DNA from: Fervidobacterium sp. UBA5837
GTDB lineage: Bacteria > Thermotogota > Thermotogae > Thermotogales > Fervidobacteriaceae
Length of the DNA stretch: 64,000 bases
Direction of reading: 5' to 3'
Assembly (NCBI GenBank): GCA_002432805.1
Contig: DJGV01000010.1
Span: forward strand, 1 to 64,000
The position numbers and the translations under genes were made by a program. Below are positions 1-8,251 of the stretch, piece after piece (within the stretch, counting starts at the first letter, position 1; every line of letters starts with the position of its first letter). The notes beneath the pieces were generated by a model. That model searched no databases. It saw only the letters and a list, made by a program, of their open reading frames with translations, and was not told where the DNA came from.

Positions 1-2
1 CT

Positions 3-122
3 TACAGTTACACTTCTCTCTCCCATTCCTATTATCCGGGCGTGTTTTTTTTGGTGTTTATTGGCTTGAATACAGCGTTTACAGTCTTTCAAGCACGTAA
101 ATGCATCATCTCCACTCGTTGA
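3..122 (+). other. possible C-terminal tail of a membrane protein cut by the window edge
   Basis: One plus-strand frame is open from the window edge to a TGA at 120-122. It encodes about 39 residues with a hydrophobic stretch (FFLVFIGLNTAF) followed by basic residues, as at the end of a membrane protein. No homology can be judged from so short a piece, and it could be chance. It would converge on the lysO pair. Confidence 0.2.
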
Positions 123-135
123 AAGGCTAAATGGA

Positions 136-714
136 CTATTTGAGAAATCCCAAAAACGCATTTACTATTATGGGAACAAGTATGGAGATAATAAATCCGT
201 GACCAAAAGAAATTAGAGCCGTCTCACGGTCACTATACATTGTTATGACACCGAGTAACGTATCCATAGAAGTGGCACCTGCAACGGATATCGTTCCGTA
301 TTTTGATTTCTTCATAGCGAATGGTGTGATGATGATTGCGAATAATTCTCTGAGTACATTGGCGAAGAACGATATGCTACCGACATAGGCACTGTATGAA
401 CTGCTTATAATCACAGCAGAAAGGCTATACCAACCAAATCCAGATGCTGCCGTAAGTGTTTCAAGTGTATTGAGTGGTATGAAAAGCGATAGTATGCACG
501 CAAATAATAGTGTACCACCAACAGTGGATACGATTATCAAGGCAATATCTTTTACGAATCTTTTTTCTATTTTTTCTTTGCTCAAATCGATTCCAACAAC
601 AAATATCAGTGCATATAAGACGATTTCAACGAAATTCCCTGGAAGCTGGAAATGCGTAATTCTACCAACGAGCAACCCTATAAGTACAGAAGATATCAGC
701 AATACTGCACTCAT
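136..714 (-). CDS. LysO-family exporter, C-terminal component
   Basis: A 192-residue, almost wholly hydrophobic protein matching the C-terminal part of the LysO (DUF340) lysine-exporter family, with about five or six membrane segments and the conserved small-residue core (ASGFGWYSLSAVI, residues about 90-102; VAGATSMDTLLGV, about 145-157). LysO proteins move L-lysine or toxic analogues out of the cell. In E. coli this is one chain of about 300 residues; here the N-terminal part is the preceding gene, whose TGA overlaps this ATG, so the two are probably translated together and act as a heteromer. The substrate is inferred from the family only. Confidence 0.8.
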   Translation of the reverse strand: MSAVLLISSVLIGLLVGRITHFQLPGNFVEIVLYALIFVVGIDLSKEKIEKRFVKDIALIIVSTVGGTLLFACILSLFIPLNTLETLTAASGFGWYSLSAVIISSSYSAYVGSISFFANVLRELFAIIITPFAMKKSKYGTISVAGATSMDTLLGVITMYSDRETALISFGHGFIISILVPIIVNAFLGFLK

Positions 715-983
715 TTTTTGATACCAACCTTCACAATCTTTTCTAAGAGATAACCAGTAATAAAACTCCCAATGCTTCCAAAGAGTGCAATTAGAAATCC
801 ATAAAGGAAGATACTGTCTATTTTCTTGAACAATTCATCGTTTGCACCAATTTCTAACCCCAGGGAAAATAAAAGTAGCATGGTGAGTACCATTACCACT
901 TTGTATTTCTTTATCCACTCACTTCTGATAAATCTACCAGCGAAAAATCCAACAAAAAACATCACGAGAACGTACCAGATCAA
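711..983 (-). CDS. LysO-family exporter, N-terminal component
   Basis: A 90-residue membrane protein with three hydrophobic segments and the LysO N-terminal signature (FSLGLEIGANDELF, residues about 39-52). It equals the first third of the one-chain exporter. Its stop overlaps the start of the C-terminal gene by four bases (ATGA), so a stable 1:1 complex is likely. No frameshift is needed to explain the split: both halves have proper starts, and two-gene versions of this family are known. It lies just downstream of asnS on the same strand and may be read through from it. Confidence 0.75.
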   Translation of the reverse strand: MIWYVLVMFFVGFFAGRFIRSEWIKKYKVVMVLTMLLLFSLGLEIGANDELFKKIDSIFLYGFLIALFGSIGSFITGYLLEKIVKVGIKK

Positions 984-1042
984 GAAAACACGCCCCCTTA
1001 TCCCACCTCAAATTCTTTCTCAATCTGCTTTGAATACAATTA

Positions 1043-2341
1043 CTACGGATGTACTCTGTACAACGTTCTTGCAAATGGTATTGCCTCTCTAATGTGTTCA
1101 AGACCCGCAACCCAAGCTATAGTTCTTTCAACTCCAAGCCCAAAACCGCTATGAGGCACACTGCCGAATTTTCTCAAATCGAGATACCAATCGTACTTAT
1201 CAATTGGTAAATTGTTCTCTTCTAATCTTTCAACCATCAAATCGTAATCATGTATACGTTGAGATGCACCTATAATTTCGCCGTATCCTTCCGATGCCAA
1301 CAAGTCATCGCAGAGTACAACTTCTGGATTACTTGGATCAGGTTGCATGTAGAATGCCTTTGCATGCCTTGGATAATGAGTTATAAAAACGGGACTGTCG
1401 AATTGTTTGGAGAGTATCGTTTCCTCATCCGCACCCAAATCGTCACCCCACTTGATGTCAGAGCCACGTTTTTGCAAAAATTCAATTGCCTCTGTATATG
1501 TCATTCTTGGAAATGGTTTTTGAACTTTCTCAAGTTTTGAAACATCTCTACCAATTTCTACAAGATCATCGTAGGCATTGTTCAGTACATATTGGACTAT
1601 GTAGTATACCAAATCTTCTTGTAGCCTTACATTATCTTCATGTTCATAGTAGGCCACTTCCGCCTCGTTCATCCAGAATTCTATAAGATGTCTTCTCGTC
1701 TTGGATTTTTCTGCCCTAAATGTTGGGCCAAGGTTGAATACCTTTCCGAGTGCCATGCAAGCAGCTTCAAGGTAAAGCTGCCCAGTCTGTGTAAGATAGA
1801 CCTTACCGTAGTCAAAGTAGTCTATCTCGAACAAATTTCCCGCACTCTCACCGATCGCACCTGTGAATATCGGTGTATCGACTTGCACAAAATCTCTTTC
1901 CCAGTAAAACTTTCTGATTGCCTTTATAACTGCGTCTCTTATCTTCAATATGTGGAATTGTCTCTTTGCCCTAAGCCAAAGGTGCCTGTTATCCATCAAA
2001 AAGTCTATGCTGTGATCTGCCTTTTGGATTGGAAAATCTTCGGACGGTATTTGAACAGGTATTACCTCACTTGCAAGTAATTCTACACCACTTGGAGCTC
2101 GTTCATCCGTTCTCACTTTTCCCCGTACGATGAAGGAAGCTTCCAAACGAAGCTTATCTGCCTGTGCAAAATTTTCGTCACCAACGGTCGATTTCTCAAC
2201 AACAACCTGTACGAAGCCACTTCCATCTCTCATCTCTATAAAAGAAATCTTCCCGCTGGACCTCTTTCTTCTTACCCAACCTCTGAGTTCAACATCTTTC
2301 CCTACGTAATCTTTCAGATCCTTTATGTACACCCACTCCAT
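1043..2341 (-). CDS. asnS: asparaginyl-tRNA synthetase
   Basis: Class IIb aminoacyl-tRNA synthetase of 432 residues that charges tRNA-Asn with asparagine in the cytosol. An N-terminal OB-fold anticodon-binding domain (about 1-105) precedes the catalytic core. Motif 2 (FRAEKSKTRRHLIEFW, about 208-223) has the spacing and residues typical of AsnRS rather than AspRS, and motif 3 (GFGLGVERTIAW, about 397-408) is intact. The ATG follows a good AAAGGAGG site. The leader contains a terminator-like hairpin (2403-2440), so attenuation is possible. Downstream, the two lysO genes follow on the same strand. Confidence 0.95.
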   Translation of the reverse strand: MEWVYIKDLKDYVGKDVELRGWVRRKRSSGKISFIEMRDGSGFVQVVVEKSTVGDENFAQADKLRLEASFIVRGKVRTDERAPSGVELLASEVIPVQIPSEDFPIQKADHSIDFLMDNRHLWLRAKRQFHILKIRDAVIKAIRKFYWERDFVQVDTPIFTGAIGESAGNLFEIDYFDYGKVYLTQTGQLYLEAACMALGKVFNLGPTFRAEKSKTRRHLIEFWMNEAEVAYYEHEDNVRLQEDLVYYIVQYVLNNAYDDLVEIGRDVSKLEKVQKPFPRMTYTEAIEFLQKRGSDIKWGDDLGADEETILSKQFDSPVFITHYPRHAKAFYMQPDPSNPEVVLCDDLLASEGYGEIIGASQRIHDYDLMVERLEENNLPIDKYDWYLDLRKFGSVPHSGFGLGVERTIAWVAGLEHIREAIPFARTLYRVHP

Positions 2342-2402
2342 TCGAAAGACCTCCTTTGGTATGTGATTATCGATAAGATTTTTACCCGAACTGTGAAATA
2401 AA

Positions 2403-2440
2403 TAAAGAAAAAGTCCGAGTAAGGATTAACAAGCTCGGCC
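2403..2440 (-). terminator. terminator-like hairpin in the asnS leader
   Basis: On the minus strand a CCGAG/CTCGG stem (2434-2438 with 2415-2419) closes a loop of about 14 bases and is followed by a T-rich run (CTTTTTC, 2407-2413). It lies between the likely asnS promoter and the asnS start, where a terminator would act as an attenuator. Nothing resembling a full T-box specifier and antiterminator can be made out in the leader of only about 120 nt. Confidence 0.5.
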
Positions 2441-2470
2441 ATTTGATGCTTTAGTTGATTTCACTATGAT

Positions 2471-2479
2471 TATACCACA
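2471..2479 (-). promoter_or_regulatory. extended -10 promoter of asnS
   Basis: TGGTATAAT on the minus strand (TATAAT at 2471-2476) is an extended -10 element. No convincing -35 hexamer lies 16-18 bp upstream. Transcription would start near 2464 and leave a leader of about 120 nt. Confidence 0.55.
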
Positions 2480-2503
2480 AAATTATATCACATCTCTATG
2501 CTT

Positions 2504-2531
2504 GCACTATATTTATTATAGATGATATAAT
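2504..2531 (+). promoter_or_regulatory. promoter of the NlpC/P60 gene
   Basis: TTGCAC (2504-2509), a 16-bp spacer and a perfect TATAAT (2526-2531) on the plus strand, about 40 bp before the start of the peptidase gene. It is back to back with the asnS promoter. Confidence 0.6.
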
Positions 2532-2574
2532 AAATAACAGAATAGATAACTACCTGTGAGAGGATGTGACATTA

Positions 2575-3120
2575 GTGAGTGTAACTAACAAACCTGCATT
2601 GAAGATTGTTATCATATTTCTCTTAATGTTGTGTTTTGCATACTCGTTTGGCTTTACAACACGAGATTTGACAAGTCAAGAGATAGATAAGATGTTTTCC
2701 ACATTGAATACCTTGAAAAATACCCCATACGTATGGGGCGGAACGAGTTTTTCTGGTACAGATTGTAGCGGACTTGTCATTTATCTGCTCAACCAAATGG
2801 GGTTTCAGAAATTCATGTACAAGACTTATCTTGTCTTGGATGTGACAGCTGATAACCTTTACAAATATAACACGAAACCGTTATCGAATTTGAAAGACCT
2901 AAAGAAAGGTGATTTGATCTTCTTTGATACAAACGAAGATACAGTCTACGACCATGTCATGATCTTTGACACGTTTGATAAATATGGGAACATCTGGGTT
3001 TGGGATGCTGCTGAAATGCCAGATGGAATTCACCAAAACAAAGTCGATAGACGACCACTCTCTTTAATATCAGCGAGAAAATACGCACTGGGTAGAATCA
3101 TAGTTGCATTGAGTAATTAG
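2575..3120 (+). CDS. secreted NlpC/P60 cell-wall peptidase
   Basis: About 181 residues with an N-terminal hydrophobic signal or anchor segment (residues about 8-26) and an NlpC/P60 domain. The catalytic cysteine lies in GTDCSGLVIYLL and the histidine in YDHVMIF. Family members cut gamma-D-Glu-diamino-acid bonds in peptidoglycan stem peptides, here outside the inner membrane. The GTG at 2575 is preferred over the GTG at 2566, because a GAGAGG site ends 11 bases before the former and only two before the latter. The next gene starts 34 bp downstream and may be co-transcribed. The exact substrate bond is not known. Confidence 0.85.
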   Translation: MSVTNKPALKIVIIFLLMLCFAYSFGFTTRDLTSQEIDKMFSTLNTLKNTPYVWGGTSFSGTDCSGLVIYLLNQMGFQKFMYKTYLVLDVTADNLYKYNTKPLSNLKDLKKGDLIFFDTNEDTVYDHVMIFDTFDKYGNIWVWDAAEMPDGIHQNKVDRRPLSLISARKYALGRIIVALSN

Positions 3121-3154
3121 AAATGAAAGATAAACGAATATGTGGTGATGTGTA

Positions 3155-3769
3155 TTGAAGCGGTTAATTGTTGCTATAGCTGGATGGCTAATAACGTTTG
3201 GAACCCTTTTGAGATATAGCCTACAGAGGTTCTCAAAGTACCTGAGAGTTGATAATGCAACCGGGCAAAAAAGAGATAAGAAGGTTATAACAGTTGCCTT
3301 AATTCATTCAGATGGTCAAGACATTGAAAAGTTGTTTAACGAGTTCGATTTGGAATTGAGGAGCGCAGATGTTGTCGTTGCAAAAAACATTGAAAAGGAT
3401 GATATAAAGGAATATTCAAAGATACTCAAGCACAAGTCATATATATTCTTAGGTAAAGAGAGATTGCAGCATGGAACGCTCGTTGAATACATCCCAAATT
3501 TCGATGTGACAAAGCTCAGGGCTTTTGAAAAGCGGGGTGTACCGATTATCATAATTGGTGATAAAAAGACGGCTTGGATGATCTCTCAAATGTTTCCCTT
3601 CTACTGTATCCTACCAGGTGAGACGTTTCAAGAAACAACGATTACCGCGCCTATTCCCATTACAAAGTCTTCCGATGGGTATTATTTTTCAAAGACAGTA
3701 TACAGAAATCAAGTGACTTTAATCGATTTGAATATAGATGTTCTAAAAGATTTTAGAAATCCTGCCTGA
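3155..3769 (+). CDS. membrane-anchored protein of unknown function
   Basis: A 204-residue protein that I do not recognise. One hydrophobic segment (residues about 4-20) is followed by a basic linker and a soluble alpha/beta-looking region with regular strands (KVITVALIHS, about 43-52; GVPIIIIGD, about 129-137). The alternation of strands and helices suggests a Rossmann-like or glutamine-amidotransferase-like fold, but no catalytic triad or nucleotide motif is evident. It starts with TTG 34 bp after the NlpC/P60 gene and probably shares its transcript, so an envelope role is a reasonable guess. Confidence 0.6.
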   Translation: MKRLIVAIAGWLITFGTLLRYSLQRFSKYLRVDNATGQKRDKKVITVALIHSDGQDIEKLFNEFDLELRSADVVVAKNIEKDDIKEYSKILKHKSYIFLGKERLQHGTLVEYIPNFDVTKLRAFEKRGVPIIIIGDKKTAWMISQMFPFYCILPGETFQETTITAPIPITKSSDGYYFSKTVYRNQVTLIDLNIDVLKDFRNPA

Positions 3770-3862
3770 CAACTTTTTGTTATGATATTTGCTATGCTAA
3801 TAGAACAAGTATTTTAAAGGTTTTACTGAATTGTGCAAAAATGAGACAAAAAGGTTAAATAT

Positions 3863-3912
3863 GCATACAACAATGTAAAAAATTACATATAGTTTTTGTA
3901 TGCTCGTTTTTG
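3863..3912 (+). terminator. AT-rich nested hairpin, probable terminator
   Basis: GCATACAA (3863-3870) pairs with TTGTATGC (3896-3903), and inside it ATGTAA (3873-3878) pairs with TTACAT (3883-3888). A T-rich run (CGTTTTTG) follows. It would end the transcript of the two upstream envelope genes. The rest of the gap to 4048 holds no convincing gene; the glpX promoter must lie there but no clear hexamers stand out. Confidence 0.45.
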
Positions 3913-4048
3913 TATTGAATGGTTAGAGTATGCTTAGATTAAACTTATAGATGTAAAGTGATAGAATTTCAGTTGTAGACAAGTCTTTTTATGCTATGGA
4001 GTAGGAACCTTTTTTCGTGTATTTCGCAAAGCAGAAAGGAGTGGGAGC

Positions 4049-5056
4049 ATGGAGAAGGAAATAACACTAGAACTTGTTAGGGTGACTGAAGCTGCGGCAC
4101 TCATGGCAAGTAGGTATTTGGGTAGAGGGGATAAAGAATTAGTTGACAAGGCAGCGTCTGATTCGATGCGCGGAATGCTTGACTACATTGAGATGAAAGG
4201 TACGGTCGTACTCGGAGAGGGAGAGAAGGATCAAGCACCGATGCTTTACATAGGTGAGCAAGTTGGGCGCTGGGATGATGGTGATATAGAATTGGACATT
4301 GCAGTAGATCCAATAGACGGTACAAGACTCGTTGCATTTGGACTTCCAAATGCAATCAGTGTCATTGCTGCAACAGAACGAGGTGGAATAGAGTATCTAC
4401 CAACCTATTATTCGTACAAACTAGCAGTCGGTCCTGAATTAGCTGGAAAATTGGACATAAACGCAACGATAAGAGAAAACTTGCGAGTTGCGGCTGCTAT
4501 ACTTGGAATGGATATTTCAGAATTGACTTGTGTCGTTCTCAATAGAGACAGGCACAGAGAGATTATAGACGAAATAAGAAAGGTCGGCGCAAGGATTAAA
4601 CTGATAAGCGATGGTGATATAGCTGCAGCGATAGCTACAGCACTTCCTGGCGGTGACGTTAATCTTTACATAGGTGTTGGCGGTTCGCCCGAAGCATTGT
4701 TGGCAGCTGCGGCTTTAAAATCACTTGGTGGAGAGATACAAATCAAACTTTGGCCAATGGACGAAAATGAACGCTTGAAGATTGCCGAAAAGGGGTACGA
4801 TGTTGAAAGAGTGTATAAGACAAACGACTTGATAAAATCTGATAATGTTATATTTGCTGCTACAGGTGTAACGGATGGAGATATGCTTTCTGGGGTACGA
4901 TTTGTAAAGAATACTGCAATCACGGAATCGATAGTTATGAGGTCAAAAACAAGAACTATACGGAGAATAATTGCTCAGCATAACATGTCTTTCAAGACAA
5001 TACCATTGAAGAGTGCCGGAGAGATCAGATATCAGAATGGATTGAAAAGGCTATAA
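4049..5056 (+). CDS. glpX: fructose-1,6-bisphosphatase, class II (GlpX type)
   Basis: A 335-residue enzyme that hydrolyses fructose 1,6-bisphosphate to fructose 6-phosphate in gluconeogenesis. The metal-binding signature DPIDGT (residues 87-92) and the upstream GEGEKDQAPML (about 56-66) are characteristic of the lithium-sensitive GlpX family, and the length is normal. The ATG follows AAAGGAGTGGGAGC. The gene stands alone, with a gap of about 280 bp upstream and a strong terminator downstream. In Thermotogales this class is the usual FBPase. Confidence 0.95.
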   Translation: MEKEITLELVRVTEAAALMASRYLGRGDKELVDKAASDSMRGMLDYIEMKGTVVLGEGEKDQAPMLYIGEQVGRWDDGDIELDIAVDPIDGTRLVAFGLPNAISVIAATERGGIEYLPTYYSYKLAVGPELAGKLDINATIRENLRVAAAILGMDISELTCVVLNRDRHREIIDEIRKVGARIKLISDGDIAAAIATALPGGDVNLYIGVGGSPEALLAAAALKSLGGEIQIKLWPMDENERLKIAEKGYDVERVYKTNDLIKSDNVIFAATGVTDGDMLSGVRFVKNTAITESIVMRSKTRTIRRIIAQHNMSFKTIPLKSAGEIRYQNGLKRL

Positions 5057-5103
5057 GATTTTCTGAGTGTAAGATTTGAATGTACTGTATGATGTTACAT
5101 ATC

Positions 5104-5130
5104 AAAAAGCCCCTTTTCAGGGGCTTTTTT
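5104..5130. terminator. bidirectional rho-independent terminator
   Basis: AAAAAGCCCC, a short loop and GGGGCTTTTTT form a textbook hairpin with A and T tails on both sides. It can end glpX on the plus strand and the GH65 operon on the minus strand. Confidence 0.9.
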
Positions 5131-5232
5131 AGTGCATGTTTTAAGGGAGATAGAGACATGTGTAAAACGGTGTGGATATCGAACATGAACATCTATGAAC
5201 AATCCGGGAGGCCTTGATAATAGTCGTTTTGA

Positions 5233-7500
5233 TTATAATTCTACACTAATCGTACCAGAGGGAATTTCGATCAATTTATCCTTTACCTTTATCTTTGTGT
5301 TATTGCCTGCCGTAAATGTTATATCGTTCTTCGTGATTGCTATTTTAATCTTACTTCCTCGATAAACTATGTTGAAAGATAGAGTCTTCCAATTTTCCGG
5401 CAGCCATGGTGAGAAATTGAGAAATCCATCATTTTCGAGTGTCATCCCACCAAAACCATTGACAACACATTGCCAAGCACCGCCTGCAGATGCTGCGTGG
5501 AAACCATTGTCTGTATTACCTTGATTGTCTTCCAAATCTACAAGAAGGGTTTTCATGAAATACTTGTACGCATTATGTGTGTCACCGACTTTTAGTCCCA
5601 TTATGGAATACATCGAAGGGCTCAACGACGATTTGTGCATAGTTCTCTTTTCATAATATTCGTAATTTACTTTCATCTCTTCTTGACTAAATTCCTCTGG
5701 TAAAACGAGCATCAGCATGACAACGTCAGGTTGCTTAACTAGTTTTGTCTCACCAAGCTTGGTCAAGTCAAGTCCTTTTGGCCATTTAGGTAAACCATTT
5801 TCGTCCCATTCTGTAATTTCGTATTCTTTCAGATTGAAGTATCCTTCAAATTGTTCGATGAGCTTTTCGCTTTCGTTTCTTGGAATGTATATTTTCTCAG
5901 CTATATCCTTCCATCTCTCAACTTCTTCTTCACTGAATCCAAGTTGGTTCTTCAAGACTTTAAATTTGGTCAAATCATTCTCTTTGAGCCAGTGATAAAA
6001 CTCCCTTGATTTCAACAAATTCCACTTTGCAAGATAGTTTGTATAAACGTTGTTGTCAACGTGTTCATGAAACTCATCTGGACCAATGACCCTATTGATT
6101 TCGTATCTGTCGAGTTTCTCGTTGTATTCGACTCTTGAAGCCCAGAATCTACCAGTTTCCAAGAGTATCTCGACCCCGTAGTCTTTCATGAATTGTTCGT
6201 CACCAGCAACCATGAAATAGTGAATCAGTGCCACAGCTATGTCAGAGTTTATGTGGAACTCCTCGTCACCAGTCCATATCCTCACGGGATTACCAACGTA
6301 ATTTTGCCCCCATTTTGGTGTCACTTCGAGTCCATCATCAGCCGATTCCCAAGGATACTGTGCGCCTTTGTAACCGTTTAATTCAGCATTTTTTCGTGCA
6401 CCTTTGAGCGTGTTATATCTGTAAAGAAGAAGATTCTTGGCATATTCTGGCAGTGTGTGCAAGAAAAATGGGAACATAAATATTTCAGTATCCCAAAATA
6501 CATGCCCCTTGTATCCCTCGCCGTGCAATCCCCTCGCTCCGATGCTGACGGTTGGATCATCATCTACACATTGATAAAGATGATAAAGATTGAATCTAAT
6601 ACCCAATTGTGCTGTATCATCACCTTCGATCTTTACATCTGCTTGATCCCAAAATTCATTTATTATCGCTGTGTGCGCACTCAATTCGCTGTCAAAACCA
6701 TCAATGTAAAACTTGGCAAGTTCCAAAGATGCTTCTTTCAATGGGTCACAAGATTCCCTCGATGAAAAGACCGTACCCAATTTTTCCACGGTGTATTCTT
6801 CGTTCTCATTTACGAAGATAGTAAACAACTCACATGGATTCTGCCCTATCGTCCTGAATTTTCTGAATCTCAGAGTGTTTTCTCCATTTCTGTCTTTGCC
6901 TTTTAGCGCTGTTCTAAATGCAATCACGTGCCCCTTATCAAAAGTACAAACGAGTGAGGAGATACCAGGCATTTCCTCATTTGACGAAAGTACTCGATAA
7001 TGCTGTATCTTGTTGAGTGGCTCAAGAGAACTATTGAACGTGCTGTTGTCTATACAGTTTTCGACGATAATTTTGCCAGAGAAATTCAAAGGTTTAATCG
7101 TATATTTTACAGCAAACCTATTTCTGTTCTTCCTACTTACAAGTCTCTTCGAGAATATACTGATTCTCTTTCCACTGTTTGTCTTAAGTATATAAGTTGA
7201 TTCGACTATACCATCTTTCATGTTGAGCTTCCTATCGTAATCGAGTACTTCAACCAATTCAAGAAGCAATGGTTCATTATCAATGTAAATTCTGATACTA
7301 AGTGGGTCAGGCAAATTCACAAGTTCTGTGACCTGAGCATCACTCTTGTCGAATACACCTGCAAAGTAAGTTCCGGGAATCTTGCGATTCGAAAATTCCT
7401 CCACCCCTCTGAAACTCACATAGCCATTTGCTAACGTGAATAATGTTTCATAAACAGCATTTTCATTCTGATCGTATAGATTTCGTTCTATCGTCCACAT
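5233..7500 (-). CDS. GH65 disaccharide phosphorylase (kojibiose/maltose/trehalose type)
   Basis: A 755-residue inverting glycoside phosphorylase. It uses phosphate to split an alpha-linked glucose disaccharide into beta-glucose 1-phosphate and glucose. The N-terminal beta-sandwich is followed by the (alpha/alpha)6 barrel; HVFWDTE lies near residue 330 and the general-acid glutamate in GPDEFHEH near 476. The ATG at 7500 is chosen because GGAGGTGG lies five bases upstream; the longer TTG frame would include the ribosome site. It is the last gene of the operon, right after beta-phosphoglucomutase, which uses its product. The linkage specificity cannot be read from sequence by eye; kojibiose, maltose and trehalose are all open. 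Confidence 0.9.
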   Translation of the reverse strand: MWTIERNLYDQNENAVYETLFTLANGYVSFRGVEEFSNRKIPGTYFAGVFDKSDAQVTELVNLPDPLSIRIYIDNEPLLLELVEVLDYDRKLNMKDGIVESTYILKTNSGKRISIFSKRLVSRKNRNRFAVKYTIKPLNFSGKIIVENCIDNSTFNSSLEPLNKIQHYRVLSSNEEMPGISSLVCTFDKGHVIAFRTALKGKDRNGENTLRFRKFRTIGQNPCELFTIFVNENEEYTVEKLGTVFSSRESCDPLKEASLELAKFYIDGFDSELSAHTAIINEFWDQADVKIEGDDTAQLGIRFNLYHLYQCVDDDPTVSIGARGLHGEGYKGHVFWDTEIFMFPFFLHTLPEYAKNLLLYRYNTLKGARKNAELNGYKGAQYPWESADDGLEVTPKWGQNYVGNPVRIWTGDEEFHINSDIAVALIHYFMVAGDEQFMKDYGVEILLETGRFWASRVEYNEKLDRYEINRVIGPDEFHEHVDNNVYTNYLAKWNLLKSREFYHWLKENDLTKFKVLKNQLGFSEEEVERWKDIAEKIYIPRNESEKLIEQFEGYFNLKEYEITEWDENGLPKWPKGLDLTKLGETKLVKQPDVVMLMLVLPEEFSQEEMKVNYEYYEKRTMHKSSLSPSMYSIMGLKVGDTHNAYKYFMKTLLVDLEDNQGNTDNGFHAASAGGAWQCVVNGFGGMTLENDGFLNFSPWLPENWKTLSFNIVYRGSKIKIAITKNDITFTAGNNTKIKVKDKLIEIPSGTISVEL

Positions 7501-7572
7501 GCAAACCACCTCCAAAAACTCAACATCTATTGCTTAATCTATTGGTATGCTTAAGTGTGTTCAAAAGTGTAT

Positions 7573-8223
7573 TCAAAAATCTATCAAATCTAATCCACAT
7601 CCAACAAACGATTGTATAACTTTGTCAGCTTCTCTCAGTGTTTGCGGATTGCCTACGCCTACAACTTTCATTCCAGCACGTTTAGCTGCTTGTACGCCTG
7701 CTATGGCATCTTCAAAAACACAGCATAGTGGTGGTTCAACATTAAGTTCTTCAGCTGCCTTTAGAAAGACTTCAGGGTCTGGTTTCGCTTTCGTAATTTT
7801 GTGGCCATCGACTATGGCATCGAAATAATCTACCAACTCGATTCTCTCCAATATGAGCACCGTATTCTTACTCGCAGAGCCTATCGCAGTCTTTATTCTA
7901 TTCTTTCTGACTAAGTCAAGGAACTCGACTACGCCAGGCAATATTTCCTCTTCGGTCATCTGACTAATGTATTCGACGTACCAATTATTCTTCCTCGTTG
8001 CTAACGCTTCTCGTTCTCTTTCATCATCAACTATGATCCCACCAACCGAGAGCAAGATGTTCAAAGAATCCATTCTGCTAACGCCTTTAAGTCTTTCGTT
8101 GTCCTTTTCAGTAAACTCAAATCCCAGTTCATTTGCAAGGCGTTTCCAGGCAAGATAATGGTACTTTGCCGTATCTACTATAACACCATCTAAATCAAAG
8201 ATGCAAGCTTTAACAAGACTCAT
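7573..8223 (-). CDS. pgmB: beta-phosphoglucomutase
   Basis: A 216-residue HAD-superfamily enzyme that converts beta-glucose 1-phosphate to glucose 6-phosphate. The nucleophile and acid/base aspartates sit in FDLDGVIVDTAKYHYLAW (about residues 9-26), the cap domain follows, then GSASKN (motif II, about 120) and KPDPEVFL with CVFEDAIAGVQAAK (motifs III/IV, about 149-176). Its place between the permeases and the GH65 gene supports beta-PGM over a general phosphatase: phosphorylase and mutase together feed the sugar into glycolysis. Confidence 0.92.
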   Translation of the reverse strand: MSLVKACIFDLDGVIVDTAKYHYLAWKRLANELGFEFTEKDNERLKGVSRMDSLNILLSVGGIIVDDEREREALATRKNNWYVEYISQMTEEEILPGVVEFLDLVRKNRIKTAIGSASKNTVLILERIELVDYFDAIVDGHKITKAKPDPEVFLKAAEELNVEPPLCCVFEDAIAGVQAAKRAGMKVVGVGNPQTLREADKVIQSFVGCGLDLIDF

Positions 8224-8251
8224 CTAACTTTCCTCCTCTTTAATCTAGTAA

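Noticed and set aside
2341..2480. T-box riboswitch in front of asnS
   Set aside because: The leader is only about 120 nt and no conserved T-box antiterminator sequence or specifier loop could be found; only a simple hairpin is supported.
5233..7500. Exact substrate of the GH65 enzyme (kojibiose, maltose or trehalose)
   Set aside because: Specificity depends on loop residues that cannot be aligned by eye, so only the family is called.
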